This document shows positions 31,226 to 42,318 of a DNA stretch of 64,000 bases, one piece after another. The first letter of the stretch is position 1. Each line of letters begins with the position of its first letter. The notes below the pieces were generated by a model that saw only the letters and a program-made list of their open reading frames with translations, had not been told where the DNA came from and did not search any database. Position numbers and translations under genes: made by a program. Location: the NCBI RefSeq assembly GCF_040183065.1, contig NC_091124.1:61388501-61452500 (forward strand), written 5' to 3'. The stretch is from Periplaneta americana. Its lineage: Eukaryota > Arthropoda > Insecta > Blattodea > Blattidae.

Positions 31226-31650
31226 GTCCTACACCACCAATCTTCTGTTGACTGTTAGTCTAGGATGTTAGTAATGATAACATAGCAAACTTCCCTGTAA
31301 AATCTGTAGTAGTCCACAATAGTATTGGCACAGACTTCGGCTTTGATTGCAGCATCAAAGATCTTTATATGGAGTAGCCAGAGATAAATGAACGTTAAAC
31401 TCTGAACAAGAGTCAGTTTATTACATTCCAGTTATCGCACTTTCTTTGTGACAACTAACTTACTGCACTTCAAGCAATACGGCACACTTTTATTCTTACT
31501 TCTCTTCTGCTGCACCACTTTTCATTTAGCTCCACAATCAATACACTTGATATTTTTTTTGCTGGGCAATAATTTCTGGACGACACAGAACTCTATGCAA
31601 CTTTCAATTTCTCTACAAGATTCATACAATTTGCGTAAATTAAAAGCCAT
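31226..31650 (-). pseudogene. Merlin/ISXO2-like transposase, N-terminal piece
   Basis: From the ATG at 31648-31650 the minus strand reads MAFNLRKLYESCREIESC, a cysteine-bearing zinc-ribbon stretch (CIDCGAK, YCLKCSK), LTLVQSLTFIYLWLL, then AAIKAEVCANTIVDYYRFYR and EVCYVIITNILD, closing with an Ile-Gly-Gly-Val-Gly block at the hAT border. This is the zinc ribbon plus helical part that precedes the DDE domain in Merlin (ISXO2-like) transposases. It has a few stops. The next part lies across the hAT insertion at 21117-21194. Confidence 0.6.
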
Positions 31651-32199
31651 GACTTGAAAGTGGCGCTTCTACTAACAATGCATGTTTATGAGGTTGCTAT
31701 AGCAATGACGTCACGAGAATTGTTTATTCAATAATGGCTTATAATTGATATAATTTTCATAAAATTTTCGTCTAGATATATTGTATATTCGTCTTTCTGC
31801 CACATCAGAAATAATTTCGATACAACAATAAATACTAAAATACGTACTTTAATTTCCAAAAGACACTATCGTAACATATAAGGTTAATCAAATTTGTTGT
31901 TTAACTTGGCCGATTAACCTAGGCGGTGATGCTATAGGCCAGGAAGTTCCAGGATCGAATCTCGTCTCGTCTAAATCAAGATAAGTAAAAAGTTGCATTT
32001 ATATGATGTTGTAATGTATAATGTAGTTCGAGATACGTAAAATAAGATGGCAGAATTGGAATAAAAAGGGTGTAGAGTAGAGTGAAGTATAAAAGAAGAA
32101 AAGATTTGAAAAGAAGGGAGAGACACCTAGTAGACAAAAAGAGAAATAAATTTTTAAAGATTTATAACGTTCACTAGAGTTGATTCAACTAAAGTGGAA
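31651..32199. other. No gene; tRNA-like patch near 31908-31970
   Basis: Mostly AT-rich. A short GC-richer stretch reads CCGATTAACCTAGGCGGTG and, further on, CCAGGATCGAATCTCG; the latter resembles a B box, so a decayed tRNA-derived SINE head is possible. Confidence 0.3.
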
Positions 32200-32310
32200 T
32201 TAATGTGAATCATTCAGCGACGGTTTCTTGGAAATAAACCCCAAATCCTTCAGAATCCATATTCAAGACGAGACCAAAACAGATTTTCGACATCACAACA
32301 CTATCATTAG
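32200..32310 (+). pseudogene. LINE-A, part 3
   Basis: Degraded, but the end reads Ile-Thr-Thr-Leu-Ser-Leu and, across the inserted TIR element, continues Asp-Thr-Ala-Met at 35491; LINE-B has LQKLSLDTVM at the matching place (59420-59450). This shows that the TIR element split LINE-A here. Confidence 0.55.
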
Positions 32311-35300
32311 CGTTGCTTACGAGATTACACAAGCTGGCGCATAGAGCTTGAAAAACGAGTCTGAAGTGGTTCCCTCGTAATGCCAATTCCGCCGCTCGGA
32401 GCGCTGTTCTGCCCTATATATTCATAGCAGAACACTTAAAAGACATTGACATTTGGGACATTTAAAGGACTCACCATTGCTTATTAAATGCTTCGTACAA
32501 TATTTTATGGACAATAGACGTAATTTGCAAACTTCTACTCCTCAATTATATTACAATAAAAGGCTGTCATTCTTGATATTAAAACATATTACATATAAAC
32601 TGAGGGACTGTCTGCTCTGTACTTCAGTTCATACACCCAACATTTCCGGAAATAAATTAACTTGACATCTTACATATACGCACTATAGCCTACCCTTTTC
32701 ACCTAATATTATTAATATTGTTATTAAATAAGATTTTGCAACTAATTAAGGTACTGCATTATCTTTAATTTCCTTGAATTCATAATTAAGCATTTGCAAG
32801 AAGGCATAACTTTTCCCTCTCTTTTTAAAAAAAATACGAACGTCACAATAATTGAGAAGTATAATTATTACGCGATTTTTTCTTGCAGAGGTGAAAACAT
32901 TTCTATAGGCCTACTGATTAATCTATTGAGCATAGTAATAGTAAACGCTGTAGTATTCTTTTCTGAAGCCAAGATTTTCGCAAGAACTGAAGTGCGACAC
33001 ATGTAAAGATGAGGAAATGTCCCTTTTTCTTTTGGGAAAACTTGTGAACTTATTACATTATGTTATATTATAAACCTTTTCTTTTGTAATTTCCTTGGGC
33101 TACCACCGGTAGCCCCGGTAGCCCGCAAAATACGCCCCTTCACAATGTGAAGCACTACTGTACAATATTGCCAAAGATATTTCCAGTAAATACGAAGTGA
33201 TTAGGAAACTTAATCAGAAGCCCCTAAATAGAAAAGTGCTGAAAGTGCAATAAACTGGGCCATTTCTTAATTACATATAGAACACTGGAACTGACTATCT
33301 ACAAGGACCCTCGTGTTATAAATATTATGATTATTTCAGATTGTGATAAAGTTATAAGCGTACATTCCTAAAATTTAAAAGTAGCAATGAGGATGCCCTA
33401 TGTTATAGGAAAGTTTTAAACGTGTACATTTAACTTTTTTAAGAATGATTTCCTGATCAAGATTTTCATTAACTATGTGCCAAACTTTTGAAGTGAAGAG
33501 TGCAGTAAGAAACTGTTGGACATCTGATCAGTATTTTAATCATGTGCTGGTTACAGTACATTAGACGTCTTCTTGAATATACCTGATGAGGTATGTATAT
33601 GAAGTTTGTATCGTCAGTATTCAAGTAGCCTACTTATGTATGTAATTTTTATTATCTATACAGAAAAAATTTAGCTTATGTGATAGTATGAAGTAATCTC
33701 TCACGAAATAACAAGGAAGAGAAAGGTGCTTAAATTTAAATATTGAAAACAGGATGATAAGAAGAAAATAATTTTTACTTCCTTTCAATTATTAATGAAA
33801 CCTGGCCACTCACCATTCGCAGTTGATTTCTATGGTTACAGGTCTATTCTTCATATTCTGTAGCTTTCAAATAATTTCTAAAATAAATATTACGCCTACT
33901 TAGCTCTTGTAAAACGAAATTTTCACTTTCACTTTCAACGGAACACTCACTTATATTCAGTTCTTGTATCTTGCAGTAAATTATCCATTTGTGATCATCT
34001 TTCCAATATAACCTCCCATTGAAACGACCACTTAAAATCATGAGCTAGAATTTATTATTTTAAAAACATTTCCACGTACATACTGTTATAATGGTTATGA
34101 ACCACAATACAAAAGACAACACTGTGAAATTGGATTAATTTACCAAGATCAACATCAATACCGGTAGTATAAAATCACACATAGGCCTAGGCTATATTAT
34201 TTCATTACTTTATGGTCTTAATTAGAAGAATTAATTTTGAAGAATTTACAAATATGCTGAAATAATTTATGACACCTCTTATAGAAATGTAAAAATATGT
34301 ATGTACATTTTGAAACAATGGGTATAGCACCACTTGAAAATGTTGAGCACTTTAACAGTAACTTGTAAATTGTTCCATCACGTTGTCTGTAGTGTTCATT
34401 TAATGTAGCACTTTTAGAATGAACGTGGTTCACATACAGAAGAAGAAATGACGATGGAATGAGTCGAAGACATACAGTTTTCTTCAATTTTTAGCAAATG
34501 ATGAAGTTGAATATATACTGTTACTTCATATCCTAACATAAGTAGAGTTGCCACCATAGATGTAACACCTCCGTAACACCTGAAATGAATATAAAATAAA
34601 TTAATGTATTGGTAATGATACAAGAATAAAAAGAAATTAGGCTAGACATAACCTCACAAAATTACAAACACATGCTAAAACAAAAAAAACAAAAAACTTT
34701 ACGTATCCGTATATAATAAAACTAGATATTCTAGATATAATTTGATTCACACGATAACCACCTCAGCCTATTTCGCAGCAGCCATTAGTTACCAGTTTGA
34801 GGTGCATTACCTATCTCATACTAACCTTGTTAAGTTCTCTTACCTAATTCACTGATAATTACGTAACAATACACAGGTCTAAAATACAGACAAATACACA
34901 TTAATTACCTAATAAGTACAGCATGAAGGTAATTCATTACTTTTGTCGGTATTTTCTAAAAGAGAAAGGGAAAACAGTAAGAACATTATCTTCAATGTTT
35001 ACATCACGTCGTTCACATTTTCATTAGGCCTATATCAGTAATGCTTGGTAAGTGAAACAATGCATGAAATTATTTTACATTTCGGGTCACATCATTCGAG
35101 AGTCGGAAAATGCAATTCGCCACTTTTAACATAGCATTGCTTGTTATATGAGAGAACTTTGACATTTACCTTAACCTATAAATATACGACCTGTTGGTAC
35201 AGAGTTCTTCACATAGCAAAAAAAACAGACAATTTTCTAATATAACTTAGCTGAACAAACTTCAAATAACATTATAATATGCTTGGCATATTTGTAATAT

Positions 35301-35482
35301 TCGTACTCAATGAGTAATGCACAATTAATCGAACTATTTTCACGATGCACAACGCTTTGTAATGGTACTATTCATCATTTCATAGGGCAGAGAGGCGAAC
35401 CTAGCGGCAGAAATTGTCATGACTCACAGAGACCTACTCTCGATAGTGCTATGCGCCAGCTTGTGTAATCACGTAAGCAACG
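32311..35482. mobile_element. 3.17-kb DNA transposon with 34-bp TIRs and 8-bp TSD, no recognised transposase
   Basis: The first 34 bp at the left and the reverse complement of the last 34 bp at the right match at 33 of 34 positions, starting CGTTGCTTACG and ending GGCGCATAG. Weaker inverted similarity continues for about 110 bp (islands GCCGCT, CTGCCCTAT). Perfect 8-bp duplications ATCATTAG flank it (32303-32310, 35483-35490). Inside I find only short frames, the longest on the minus strand at 33844-34041 (65 codons, no motif), and a GGGCTACC/GGTAGCCC hairpin at 33097-33115. An 8-bp duplication fits hAT, P or Merlin superfamilies; the TIR sequence does not settle it. Confidence 0.85.
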
Positions 35483-35490
35483 ATCATTAG

Positions 35491-35815
35491 ACACAGCCAT
35501 GATTTTATTGCAAGCGAAGATTATGTCCATCTCTATTTATTTGTCTATGATGTCCATTCTCAGCTATGGCCTAGGACTGGTATGAAAAGAAGCGAAAATT
35601 ATCTAAAAACATTAGAAAAGTCATGGCACGTTCCTTGAAAGTTGCACCCTGTATGTCTAAATACACATCATCCAGACTCGTCTACGAGTTAGCGAAAGGA
35701 ACTTTTCTCATCGGTAACTTAAGAACCATCCCTACATTACTCCTACGACCTACGAAGAACTTGGCAAACCTCTTACCAGACAGACAGAGAAAGAAACCGG
35801 ATATTTAGCCCAGCA
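35491..35815 (+). pseudogene. LINE-A, part 4: C-terminal region
   Basis: Reads DTAMILLQAKIMS, SILSYGLGLV, then VAPCMSKYTSSRLVYELAKG and GNLRTIPTLLLRPTKNLANL, with a stop after QRKKPDI. LINE-B has the matching SPILNT, SRLAYDLARE, VRTQLLLPP and RRKKR elements at 59450-59720. The zinc-finger tail seen in LINE-B is absent. Confidence 0.65.
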
Positions 35816-36765
35816 TATTCCAAATGTTTATTTACCACGAAACACGCATATAGGCCTACACAATATCGGTATTGTAATTCTGAAAAGAACTACTTCAAAG
35901 TTGTGAAGTGATGAAAACAATAACTTCACATACAACTCGCCACTTTCGCAATTTAAAATGTATTATAATCGCGATATACAATAAAATATACACACAATAT
36001 TAAAATTGGTTAATTTTTGCCGAACGTGATTTATCAGCCTGAAAATAAACTCCGAGCGGAATCAATTGTGCCACTCCCAACAATTACAAAATGACTAACT
36101 ATCCTAATATCTGTAACTTGCGGGTGTTACAGGAAGTGTTGGTAGTAATGAAGTGAACTTGTGGGCTGGAAAAGCACTAGATTTTAGCTTGTGATCAAGT
36201 AAAAGGGGAAAAATGTCGAAGTTGTATCTTAGTACCTCATGATATGTTTTGTTCAGTCAAGGTATATAGAGAGTACTAATAAGGTAGCGCCATCCGTTGC
36301 AGCAGAAAGCACTAGCGGAGTGTGACGTCACCGTGGAGGGAAGCTGGCTGATAGCGGCACTGTATTCAAATACGCTATACGATTTATTTCATATTTACGT
36401 CAATTTAAATAAAATATCGCAATTTAATCACACTAACAGGTTGTTTTGTTTTATTAGTATATAAACATACAAATATAACACTCACAACACCTTTTATTAT
36501 TGTGTAGGCCATAACGTTTGTATCATATTTTAAATGTTGAACAATTATGTAATAGTTCAATGTTGTCGCGTTTTTAGGTAAACTCTTGTAGGGAACAAAT
36601 AAATTGCAAACTAGTATATATTTAAAAAATAATGGGATAATATGAGTTTTCAAGACGGCTTTTGTTATTAATTTATTTCAGTATTAAACGCGGGTTTTCT
36701 ACAATAAAATAATCGCTTCAATTTCGATCTTGAATTTAATAAGTGCAATAATGTAACCTTATTTT
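35816..36765. other. No recognisable gene
   Basis: AT-rich. A GC-richer patch at 36285-36360 (contains GTGTGACGTCACCG) has no coding or RNA signature I can name. Confidence 0.4.
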
Positions 36766-36781
36766 AGCTGTCTCTACTTAA

Positions 36782-37112
36782 TAATCCATGGCGCTACAGC
36801 CCGCGAAGGGCCTAGACCAGCCGGCTGCTGGCCTCACGCCCACATGCCGAAGCAGAGGTGGACGATCATCCAACCAGAATGGAGGTATCGTGTGGTTAGC
36901 ACGATGATCCCCCCCAGCCGTTATAGCTGGTATTCGCAACCGGATTTCGCTACCTATCGTAGCTCCCCAAGTGCATCACGATGCTGGGTGGGCATTGGTC
37001 CCAAACACTGGCCGAAATTTCATGAGAAAATTTCTTCCCCCTATGAGGACTCGAACCAGTGCGCATTCCGTAACCTAGGCGAGCCTTAGACCGCGACGCC
37101 ACGGCGCGGGAC
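36782..37112 (-). mobile_element. tRNA-derived SINE with perfect 16-bp TSD
   Basis: On the minus strand the head reads GCCGTGGCGTCGCGGTCTAA (A box) and CTGGTTCGAGTCC (B box). A GC-rich body of about 230 bp follows and the 3' end is near GGCGCCATGG-ATTATTA. Perfect direct repeats AGCTGTCTCTACTTAA flank it (36766-36781 and 37113-37128). A termite/cockroach SINE type is plausible; the family name is not verified. Confidence 0.9.
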
Positions 37113-37128
37113 AGCTGTCTCTACTTAA

Positions 37129-37690
37129 GCCCTATTTATCATAGACAAATATATAGCTATTTATGGCTTAAAACAAAATTATAGCGCCAGTGTAATCAGT
37201 TCTACACATGAGCAAATAGTGGGCCTTTGAAGTTCATGTTTTTTCAATTTAGGCCTAAGTTTGTCGTTTGCTTAGATTAATATTACATATGTAATTGAGG
37301 AATATCAATGTGCTAAACTTTTATAAAGTTTGAAATAACTAGCAATTAAGATACAATAAATGTATACATTCATAGACTATTATTTATTTCACATTATGTT
37401 GGAGCAAGATTTCTAAAAAAAAAATAGTCCCACAAGATCGGTACCGTACTTCTATAAAAAAAAATCTTTGAAATGAACACTGGTATTATTCACAAAGTGT
37501 GTTTCTAAATTCTGACATTGGTAAAGGGTATTCTTCCGTTTCTTGTTTTAATAGTTAATGGTAGGCCTACATATAATGAAAAATACAGTACCACCAGTTG
37601 GTAATGCAACACAATTTTTAATAAACAATGACGTCATTCCTAAATCACTTCCCTGTAAAACAAACAAGAGAGAAAATGTACAATTACCTT
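37129..37690. other. No recognisable gene
   Basis: AT-rich noncoding sequence with a GTAGGCCTAC palindrome at 37561-37570. Confidence 0.4.
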
Positions 37691-38577
37691 TTAATTTGAT
37701 GTAGAAGGAATGGCCGATGCCTGCCACTTGCGAGCTTTTTGAGGCTGCAAATCAACGGACCTCTTGACTTTGTTGGCTGCATTCAGATGTCGGATTCGGA
37801 TGAAAGTCCTAGTTCTCGCATACACCTTTATGATTGAACTATTTAGGGACGGATATTTGTCAGATAGAATTTTGCAAAACGTTGTTATGATGATTGGCTT
37901 ATCAGATATGGAACTACCATGTAAACTCCTAAAAACTACTTCAATTGTTTCACAGTTTCTAACCATTCACATGAGGGAACAATCAGACCTCCTCGGGACA
38001 GTTTCTCTAACCAGCCAGTACTTTCTTCTCCGTTGGGAATATTTATAGACTCTCCACTGGGACGTCCTAAAGTATAATCTATCTGGCGACATCGGTGAGC
38101 AACATAACCTGCTAAATATCGCAGCCCCTGTGCAGAACATTCAGAATTCTCGGAATAATCTGATGTTGAGAGATCTTCAATAAGAGTTTCTTCTAAAATA
38201 AGGTCAGGTTCATTAATATCCAAAATGTTGATCAAGTTTTCCATCTCAGGTGTCAAGCCAGTGAAAAGATGAGAGGTGAGATAGTCCTCTGAATCAGTTT
38301 CAGCTGCAACTGGGGACGCATTTACTGAAATGTACAAGACATTACAGCTCATTATCAGAAGTCGCAATCGATTCTTGAATTCCACTGGGAGTGGGTGGTC
38401 ATATGTATGTCCGAGTGCCCTGATCTGTGAGAAGAAATTCTCAAGACAGTCTTGGTTAAGTCTTGCTGTAAGTATGTACTTTACATGGTAGATCTTCTGT
38501 AAATCAGAAAAACATCCCAACAGAGATCTTATACTGGTCAAAAATCCTTTCTGAAATGGAAGCAACACACCGCGCAC
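37691..38577 (-). pseudogene. P-element-type (THAP9-like) transposase, C-terminal half
   Basis: The first 213 codons (38577-37936) include LPFQKGFLTSIRSLLGCFSD, ILTARLNQDCLENFFSQIRA (family form 'LNQD.LE.FFS.IR..GG'), GLRYLAGYVAHRC and LEKLSRGGLIVPS. A frameshift near 37945 leads into the second frame (37966-37691), IIITTFCKILSDKYPSLN and YARTRTFIRIRHLNAANK, which closes the protein as in P-type transposases. The N-terminal THAP domain is not adjacent; a THAP remnant of a P-type gene lies at 43709-44265 on the other strand and is a separate copy. Confidence 0.8.
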
Positions 38578-39017
38578 CTCTTAGCTTTACAAACCACTCA
38601 CTATTGCTCGTGTAGTGTGGTCTCTCACCTCGCATGCATCGGATCTTAAAAAACAAGCCTTTTGAAGACTTGATTGCTGTGTGGATTTAGATTCAAACAT
38701 GAGCGCAGCTTAAATGATATGGACTACTAACAACCCAGCAACCATAAAGCATTCTGAATCGTTAGAGACTGGAATTTTTTGTTGAGTTCAAAGTGCAAAA
38801 TGTGGGATTTTCAAATGGGAAAATCGGTGCTTTTAATTGAATTTTTCAGCATTTTCACATTGTTCGCTTTCGAGCTTGGAAATTAGTATGTTCGTTTTTA
38901 TAAAGTCTTTACAACACTTTTTCCCAGATATTCGCAAGTTTTCTTTTTGTTTTGCACACTGCAAAAACAAGTGGCAATAGAAGTCAGCACAAGAGATTGT
39001 TCATCTTCCTTGCGAAA
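38578..39017. other. No recognisable gene
   Basis: Upstream side of the P-type remnant; no readable frame. Confidence 0.35.
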
Positions 39018-39282
39018 ATTAATTGAATCGCCCCATGCAGAAAGGGCTTCAGTCCATTAGACCTGGTTTTGAGAAAACTAAGGGAAACAGTCTGTACTTT
39101 GTATTCCTTTCTGCATAGAACTCTGAGCCTGAGCTTCAGTTTCTGTCTTTCCAAGCATTGGACTGAATACATTTCTGCACAGGCTGATGGAACCATCCAT
39201 AAAATATGATTTCCATCGATATCTCGTTTTTTCAAAATTTGTGACTGAAGCCCTTTCTGCATGGAGCAATTCAATTGCCGAT
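39018..39282. repeat. Inverted duplication inside a hAT-like fragment
   Basis: 39018-39080 and 39225-39282 are inverted copies (shared core CCATGCAGAAAGGGCTTCAG). A third, partial copy lies between them near 39110. The arms flank 145 bp and could fold back. Confidence 0.65.
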
Positions 39283-39527
39283 ACATGTTTTACCGACTTC
39301 AAATCTTTCTCAACAGTATCTCTTCTTTCCCACGAGACCTCACAATTACAAAATTTACACATGACTGTACTTTTGTCTGTGCAATAAAACCCATGCCTTT
39401 TATACTGGAAAGCTCTGAACCTTGGAGCTATTTTATTATTAAGCATTCTTGTAGCCTCACTTGCACGGGAACACAATAATGTTATTTCGCCTATGTGTGA
39501 CACTATAAACAAATAAAACAAACACAC
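39230..39527 (-). pseudogene. hAT (CGGBP1-like) transposase, N-terminal zinc finger fragment
   Basis: Reads NNKIAPRFRAFQYKRHGFYC, KSTVMCKFCNCEVSWERRDT and KHVSAIELLHAERASV. The Cys-x2-Cys, then His in a 'VEKHLKS.KHVSA' setting, is the BED-type finger at the start of CGGBP1-like hAT proteins (the middle His of that run is Asp here). The frame then enters the inverted duplication and is lost. Confidence 0.6.
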
Positions 39528-40047
39528 TCAACACGCTCCAAAATAATATGAACTATGGATGCATTCAGCAGGCTCACAACGCTTACCATGCTCACAATAC
39601 GATTCTCGCACATTGCTACATATATCAGATATGATGTCAGGAGTGTATTTAGACCAGGTATTTGAATTAAAACCTTCTAGCTCATTGACGTTGACTAAAA
39701 CAGATTCAGTATCGATTGTGCAATACTAGTGACCATAAATATTGACCTTATCTGTGCGACAGGTAAAAAAAAAATTAGAAATTGAAAATTCGCGCACATA
39801 ATTCGCTAATTGCTTAAAAAATCGCATTTCCGACTTGATACGGATTTCGCGATGTTTCACGAATTCAAATCAGGCATAAATGAATTGAAGAATGTATATT
39901 TACTGTAATTAGACGTTGAGAAATATGTTTTTTTCCAAAATTCGAGAAATATTCCATTTCCTATGAATTGTCAATACTTTAAAAGAAGGAAATAATATAT
40001 TTCATTCAAATGGAATAACAAATTGTAGGAGAGAGGAAAACGAAGTA
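39528..40047. other. No recognisable gene
   Basis: AT-rich flank; nothing supported. Confidence 0.4.
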
Positions 40048-41399
40048 GGGTAAATCTTGTTAATATTGTGATAAGAGTAATATCGTGATACTGTGTTTGA
40101 TAGTTTGATTCAAGGGATTAGGTTTATTCTGTTCAGTATGGGAATTATACTTACAACATATAAATGCATGTAAGATATTGCTTAAATCCAATAATTCCTT
40201 CCTACATGCTACAAGGAAATTATCCCAAGAAATTACATCCAGTCTCACAGCACTCAATATCACCGAATCAGCAAATATTTTGGACAAGTACGGCACTGTA
40301 GATACGCGAAAGGTATGGCAAGTATTAAGAGAAAAAGCATTTGAGAACTGGATCCAGAAAAAACATAAAGGCAAAGGCGTGCTCTTATACCAACAATATA
40401 CCCTGGCCAATAAGTGGATCCGGAATCACAAGGAATCACTCCTGTAGTGAGTGGAGGGAAGCAATCAAGATGAATGCGAATGTGTCAGCTGTGCGTAGTG
40501 TACCTGGCAGGTCTTTGGGCAGTAACCTCTGTCGATGTTGCGACAGGGAGGTTGAAACCCTTGCCCATGTCCTGGGGGCTTGTCCACACAGTGAACTTCT
40601 ACGAAATACGCGACATCATACAGTAAGATCTATAATAGCAACGGCCTTAAGGAACAAAGGTTATTCAGTATATGAAGAAGTACACGGCATATCCAGTGAG
40701 GGCAGTAATCGAAGAATTGACATAATTGCATTTAAACCTCCCTCTCTTGAAGGTTACATCATAGATCCTACTGTGAGATTCGAATCGCACAAACACCAGC
40801 CAGAAGAAGTACACGAGGAAAAAAGGAATATATATGAACCTTCCATCAGTTTTTATAAGGACAAATACCATCTGGAATCCATCGTCATTACGGGACTAAT
40901 GATAGGAGCCCGTGGGACCATACCCCGGTTCCTAGTCGACTTCTGTAAATCTTTTGGCCTGCTTAAAAGTATTTTAAGAGATCTAACAATTGCAGCACTC
41001 AAAGGCTCAATAGCTATTTTCAGGCATCATACATATGGACCATGACTAATTCGCATCTCCTTGACGTTACTTCGTTTAATATGTGTTTCAATATAATTCA
41101 AATTGTTTATTTTTCACTCTAACAACAATTTATCACTAAGCCTCAAGGCATTTACTCTATTGTATCATGGTACTCTTTGTCGATGGCAACCTGTAGTGGT
41201 TACAGGAAGAAATTAAATCAAAATCAATGGTTTTAAAGAGCGAGAGAAGGACCGATTTTATGCAGCAACTTGTCCATGAACTTGTCCTTAATACATTGTC
41301 ACAAAAAACAGATTTTTGTCTCGATAAGTAAAATTGTAATAAATTCTCATACCAACTATCACGATATTACTCATATCACGATATTACCAACCTTTACCC
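40048..41399. mobile_element. TA-flanked element with 45-bp inverted ends enclosing an R2-like gene fragment
   Basis: Left end GGGTAAATCTTG..., right end (reverse complement) GGGTAAAGGTTGG..., matching at roughly 40 of 46 positions. Each end carries two TAATATYGTGATA units. TA dinucleotides lie outside both ends (40046-40047, 41400-41401), as in mariner/Tc1-type insertion. The interior contains an R2-type endonuclease region plus about 150 bp of unassigned sequence on the right. No mariner transposase is visible. Confidence 0.6.
40158..41045 (+). pseudogene. R2-type LINE C-terminus: zinc knuckle and restriction-enzyme-like endonuclease
   Basis: Two overlapping frames. The first (to 40447) reads VWQVLREKAFENWIQKKHKG and YQQYTLANKWI, the region after the RT of R2-clade LINEs. 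A frameshift near 40440 leads into 40341-41045: SEWREAIKMNANVSAVRSVP, then the CCHC knuckle CRCCDREVETLAHVLGAC, RHHTVRS, and the endonuclease core RRIDIIAF and YIIDPTVRFE with the expected acidic residues. The final 190 codons are open to a stop at 41043-41045. R2-clade elements use this nuclease to nick a specific target. The RT itself is absent and there is no 28S rDNA nearby, so this is a truncated copy or a member of a non-rDNA R2-like lineage. Confidence 0.75.
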
Positions 41400-41703
41400 T
41401 ATCTTATTAATGTGCTTAATAATGTATTTTGTAGTTGAAAATCTATTTATTTATTTAAATTATGTTTTTGAATAATAAATTATGGTTCATAATTGTGTAT
41501 ATGATATTAGCACTCAAAGAGAAAGGGATACTGGTAGACGACTGCCAAAGTAATTGCAGATCAGTTTCAAGCCTGCAAACATAGTAATATCGACAGGCCA
41601 GTTCTAAAGAGAAACAACTCAAAATTTAAAGTTTTCAGAAAACTGAAGCTAAAGCTTCAAGCATATATAAAACATGATTAATTGAATTTGGATTAAGTTA
41701 AAT

Positions 41704-41911
41704 GATCCTTTGATTATGCAAATCTGGCTTCCAGCTCCCTGTGAAGCAGGCTGAATAATTTCAAGGGAAAAATTGTTCCGGGCTGGGTATCGATTCTGGG
41801 ACCCTTCACTTAGCACACAAATACTCTACCGACTGAGCTACCCCAGGAACCATACACGACACCGACAATACCAGAACCCAACTTTGAGTGCACACAATTC
41901 TGTGTGACTTA
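41704..41911 (-). mobile_element. tRNA-like SINE unit 1
   Basis: Minus strand: GGTTCCTGGGGTAGCTCAGT with perfect D-arm GCTC/GAGT-type pairing, an anticodon-loop GTGCTAA (would read GCT), then CAGAATCGATACC as T arm/B box. After the tRNA-like part come AACAATTTTTCCCTTG, CTTCACAGGGAGCT and GATTTGCATAATC. The 5' extension begins TAAGTCACACAGAATTGTG. Confidence 0.7.
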
Positions 41912-42057
41912 AATTGTGGGGTAGCTCAGTCGGTAGAGCATTGGTGCACCAAGCAAAGGGTCCTAGAATCGATACCTGACCCCAGAACAATTTTTCCCTT
42001 GAAATAATTCAAGTCTGCTTCACAGGGAGCTTCTACCTGAAAGCCAGATTTGCATAA
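41911..42057 (+). mobile_element. tRNA-like SINE unit 2
   Basis: Starts directly at the tRNA-like part: GGGGTAGCTCAGTCGGTAGA, then CTAGAATCGATACC and the same 3' body down to CCAGATTTGCATAAT. It lacks the 5' extension of units 1 and 3. Confidence 0.7.
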
Positions 42058-42102
42058 TAATATATATTCGTTACTGTAGATATGTTAACAGAAAGCCACA
42101 AT

Positions 42103-42318
42103 CTAAGTCACACAGAATTGTGTGTATTCAAAGGTGGGTTCTCGCGTCTTCTCAGCCCATTTGAATTGTGTGGATATAAAGGGAAGAATTGTGACGGTGT
42201 CATGTATGGTTCCTGGGATAGCTCAGTCGGTGGAGCATTTGAGCGCTAAGCGAAGGGTCCCGGGATCGATACCTGGCCCCAGAACAATTTTTCCCTTGAA
42301 ATTATTCGATCTTTTGAT
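42103..42318 (+). mobile_element. tRNA-like SINE unit 3
   Basis: Has the 5' extension (TAAGTCACACAGAATTGTG) followed by TCCTGGGATAGCTCAGTC and CCCGGGATCGATACCTGG, a perfect 5-bp T stem with loop ATCGATA. The 3' body breaks off after CCCTTGAAATTATTC and joins other sequence. Confidence 0.7.

Noticed and set aside
41911-41980. A functional tRNA gene
   Set aside because: The D arm is good but the acceptor and anticodon stems do not pair properly, and the unit is repeated with a common non-tRNA 3' body, so it is a tRNA-derived repeat.
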